From an uncultured Candidatus Melainabacteria bacterium (GTDB lineage: Bacteria; Cyanobacteriota; Vampirovibrionia; Gastranaerophilales; Gastranaerophilaceae), in assembly GCA_934717745.1 (NCBI GenBank), contig CAKUZB010000019.1, forward strand, positions 1 through 7,318: a stretch of DNA of 7,318 bases, given 5' to 3'. This document shows, piece after piece, positions 5,914-7,318 of this stretch (within the stretch, counting starts at the first letter, position 1; every line of letters begins with the position of its first letter). A program made the translations under genes and the position numbers. The notes beneath the pieces were generated by a model that worked only from the letters and a program-made list of their open reading frames with translations, did not search any database and had not been told where the DNA came from.

Positions 5914-7092
5914 ATGAAAAAATCATATTCAAAACAAGAAAAAGAACGAATTATTACACAATACGAAAGCGGTGTTTCCATAACTTCAATTTACAATTCC
6001 ACCGGAATTGCAAGAAGTACATTGCACAATTGGATTAATGAATACAATTCAAAAAAAGACACCAAGCCATTAAACAGAGGCGATTACAACAAGTTGAAGA
6101 TGCATTGCGAGAAACTTGAAAATATGATTCAAATTCTCAAAATCTGTGGTTGTACCGTTGATGCACCATTAAGCCAAAGATATGAAGTTATCAAAGAACT
6201 TTCTTCTGTGTATAGTATAACTGCCTTGTGTAATGCTCTTAATGTACCAAAAGGAAGTTACTACAATCACATTCTACGTAATAAAAACGATGATACTTTA
6301 GCAGCTCGTAGGATAAAAGAATTAACACCTGTTGTTGAGAAAATATACAACGAAAGCAATCAGATTTACGGTCCCGGTAAAGTTGCTGCTGTCATGAATG
6401 ACCGCGGATATTCTGTCGGTCTTGCCACTGTATCAAAAATCATGCACGAAAACGGTTGGTTTAGTATTCGTGGCGGCGCAAAAGCGTTATATGAAATGAA
6501 TCAAAAACGCAAAGAAAACATTTTGAAACAACAATTCACAGTAAGCCGTCCCAACGAAGTATGGGTTAGTGATATAACTTACTATACATATAATCAAATA
6601 CGGTATTATATTTGTGTTGTTATTGACCTATTTGCCCGCAAAGTTGTTTCTTGGAAAATTTCTAAGAAAAACAGCACTCAACTCACAAAGAAAACATTTA
6701 TGCAAGCATATTCATCAAGAGAAATTACAGGTGATTTACTTTTTCATTCCGATCAAGGCAGCAACTTCGTATCAAAAACCTTTATGAATTATTTAAAAGA
6801 GTTAGATGTAAAGCAATCATTCTCCAAACCGGGCAGACCATACGATAATTCCGTTTGTGAATCATTTTTCAGCAATTTCAAACAGGAAGAATTATACCGT
6901 CACGAATACAAAACTGCCGAAGATTTGAAACGAAGTATTAACAAATATATGGTCTTTTATAACAACGAAAGACCACACTCTGTTATCCGATACCAGACAC
7001 CGAACAAGGTCGAGGCCAAATATTACGATAAACTTAGGCATTTAGAACAAGGTAATTTAGACATTAGTGGTTCGAATGTTGAAAATCAATGA
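5914..7092 (+). CDS. IS3-family transposase, single uninterrupted frame
   Basis: A 392-residue DDE transposase that cuts and joins IS ends. Residues 1-48 form a helix-turn-helix (about 19-40) like that of OrfA proteins. Residues 98-120 hold a second HTH-like segment. The rve/integrase core has D220 in WVSDITYY, D280 in HSDQGSNF and E316 in NSVCESFFSNFKQEE, with 35 residues between D280 and E316, so it is a classic DD(35)E triad. YNNERPHS (349-356) and QTPN close the domain. Most IS3 members make OrfAB by a -1 frameshift between two genes; here both parts are in one continuous frame with no slippery break. AAGGAGG at 5897-5903 lies 10 nt before the start; AAGGA and TCCTT (5897-5909) can pair and hide this site. 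The stop codon sits in a 17-nt palindrome (7081-7097). It looks intact and possibly active. Confidence 0.95.
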   Translation: MKKSYSKQEKERIITQYESGVSITSIYNSTGIARSTLHNWINEYNSKKDTKPLNRGDYNKLKMHCEKLENMIQILKICGCTVDAPLSQRYEVIKELSSVYSITALCNALNVPKGSYYNHILRNKNDDTLAARRIKELTPVVEKIYNESNQIYGPGKVAAVMNDRGYSVGLATVSKIMHENGWFSIRGGAKALYEMNQKRKENILKQQFTVSRPNEVWVSDITYYTYNQIRYYICVVIDLFARKVVSWKISKKNSTQLTKKTFMQAYSSREITGDLLFHSDQGSNFVSKTFMNYLKELDVKQSFSKPGRPYDNSVCESFFSNFKQEELYRHEYKTAEDLKRSINKYMVFYNNERPHSVIRYQTPNKVEAKYYDKLRHLEQGNLDISGSNVENQ

Positions 7093-7097
7093 TTTTC
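7081..7097. repeat. Palindrome over the transposase stop codon
   Basis: GAAAATCA-A-TGATTTTC is a perfect 8-bp inverted repeat with a one-base centre that contains the TGA stop (7090-7092). No T-run follows, so it is not a standard terminator. It may affect mRNA stability or be chance in AT-rich DNA. Confidence 0.4.
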
Positions 7098-7164
7098 AAT
7101 CTCAGAATCAAACTATTTCTAAATATCTGTTCCATTTAGTTTTTAAACCATAAAACACAAAAAA

Positions 7165-7187
7165 CCTGTATAAATACAGGCTTTTTC
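7165..7187 (+). terminator. Intrinsic terminator, now bidirectional
   Basis: CCTGTA (7165-7170), TAAA loop and TACAGG (7175-7180) are followed by CTTTTTC on the plus strand. On the minus strand the hairpin is followed by TTTTTTGTGTTTT, supplied by the inferred IS end. It stops the transposase transcript, and leftward read-through from the tRNA. The original hairpin probably had one more G-C pair before the IS inserted. Confidence 0.75.
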
Positions 7188-7198
7188 ATGAAGAAAGA

Positions 7199-7237
7199 AC
7201 AGGTAGTTGGAACAACAATAGTTCGAATTACCTGTTC
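7199..7237 (-). terminator. Long imperfect inverted repeat, possible tRNA terminator
   Basis: AACAGGTA (7199-7206) pairs with TACCTGTT (7230-7237). Inside, TTGGAAC (7208-7214) pairs with GTTCGAA (7222-7228) with one mismatch, leaving a 7-nt loop. It starts 8 nt after the tRNA 3' end, and on the minus strand is followed by CTTTCTTC, a weak pyrimidine tail. It is best read as a tRNA 3' terminator or processing structure. Confidence 0.45.
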
Positions 7238-7245
7238 TGTTCATA

Positions 7246-7318
7246 TGGCTCCCCAAGTTGGACTCGAACCAACGACCCTGCGGTTAACAGCCGCATGCTC
7301 TACCAACTGAGCTATTGA
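7246..7318 (-). tRNA. tRNA-Asn (GTT), 5' end cut by the window edge
   Basis: On the minus strand the D-arm (TAGCTCAGTTGGTAGAGCA), the anticodon arm TGCGG-CTGTTAA-CCGCA and the T-arm GTTGG-TTCGAGT-CCAAC are all present, followed by acceptor strand TTGGGGA, discriminator G and an encoded CCA. The anticodon GTT (7286-7288) specifies asparagine. The 3' acceptor strand implies that about three 5' bases lie beyond position 7318. The 3' end faces the accessory region. No copy of it is seen elsewhere in the window, so integration at this tRNA is not shown. Confidence 0.95.

Larger units (their letters stand above)
5856..7164 (+). mobile_element. IS3-family insertion sequence with CCT target duplication
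   Basis: The ends are inferred, not known. CCT occurs at 5853-5855 and again at 7165-7167, giving a 3-bp target duplication, which fits IS3-family practice. The terminal bases form a weak inverted repeat: the left end begins ATTTTGTCAATTTATG and the right end, complemented, begins TTTTTTGTGTTTTATGG. Removing 5856-7164 plus one CCT restores GCCTGTATAAATACAGGC followed by TTTTT, a perfect terminator stem one G-C pair longer than the one now present. This independently supports the boundaries. The element of about 1.3 kb has the expected length and carries one intact transposase. The ends lack the usual TG...CA termini of the family, which is a reason for caution. Confidence 0.55.

Noticed and set aside
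7246..7318. tRNA-Asn as the attachment site of an integrated island
   Set aside because: No duplicate of the tRNA 3' end and no site-specific integrase found in the window.

Overview
AT-rich, low-GC window with strong AAGGAGG-type ribosome binding sites, textbook sigma-A-like promoters and short intrinsic terminators. It reads as a low-GC Gram-positive chromosome, most likely a gut-type Clostridia/Lachnospiraceae relative; that lineage is an inference from style and protein flavour, with no marker gene to fix it. The only clear housekeeping feature is a tRNA-Asn at the right edge. The rest is accessory DNA: nucleases, an insertion sequence and dispersed structured repeats.

Layout from left to right. 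Positions 1-324 hold no gene but several hairpins: a minus-strand terminator overlapping a larger hairpin, a 17-nt palindrome and a 7-bp-stem hairpin. Positions 325-1350 (minus) encode a YhcG/DUF1016-type PD-(D/E)XK nuclease with its own promoter. Positions 1411-2198 are gene-free and contain a second copy of the hairpin repeat seen at the left edge. Positions 2199-5844 (minus) form a complete two-gene transcription unit. A promoter at 5816-5844 drives an OLD-family ATPase/TOPRIM nuclease (3911-5761). After a 63-nt gap comes a 526-residue protein (2267-3847) with an HsdR-like single RecA-type helicase half and two separate PD-(D/E)XK-like nuclease domains. A terminator at 2199-2254 closes the unit. 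Positions 5856-7164 are an IS3-family element with an intact DD(35)E transposase, apparently inserted into the stem of an older terminator. The window ends with a terminator, a long inverted repeat and a tRNA-Asn that lacks its first few bases.

The interest lies in the OLD plus helicase-like dual-nuclease operon. It has the layout of Gabija (OLD nuclease GajA followed by helicase GajB), but the partner is not UvrD-like. It resembles the front half of a type I restriction HsdR motor with a missing DEAH box and no second RecA domain, joined to two nuclease folds. I infer an anti-phage or anti-plasmid defence system that senses or processes DNA. I do not recognise it as a named system. The neighbouring YhcG nuclease and IS fit a defence-island setting.
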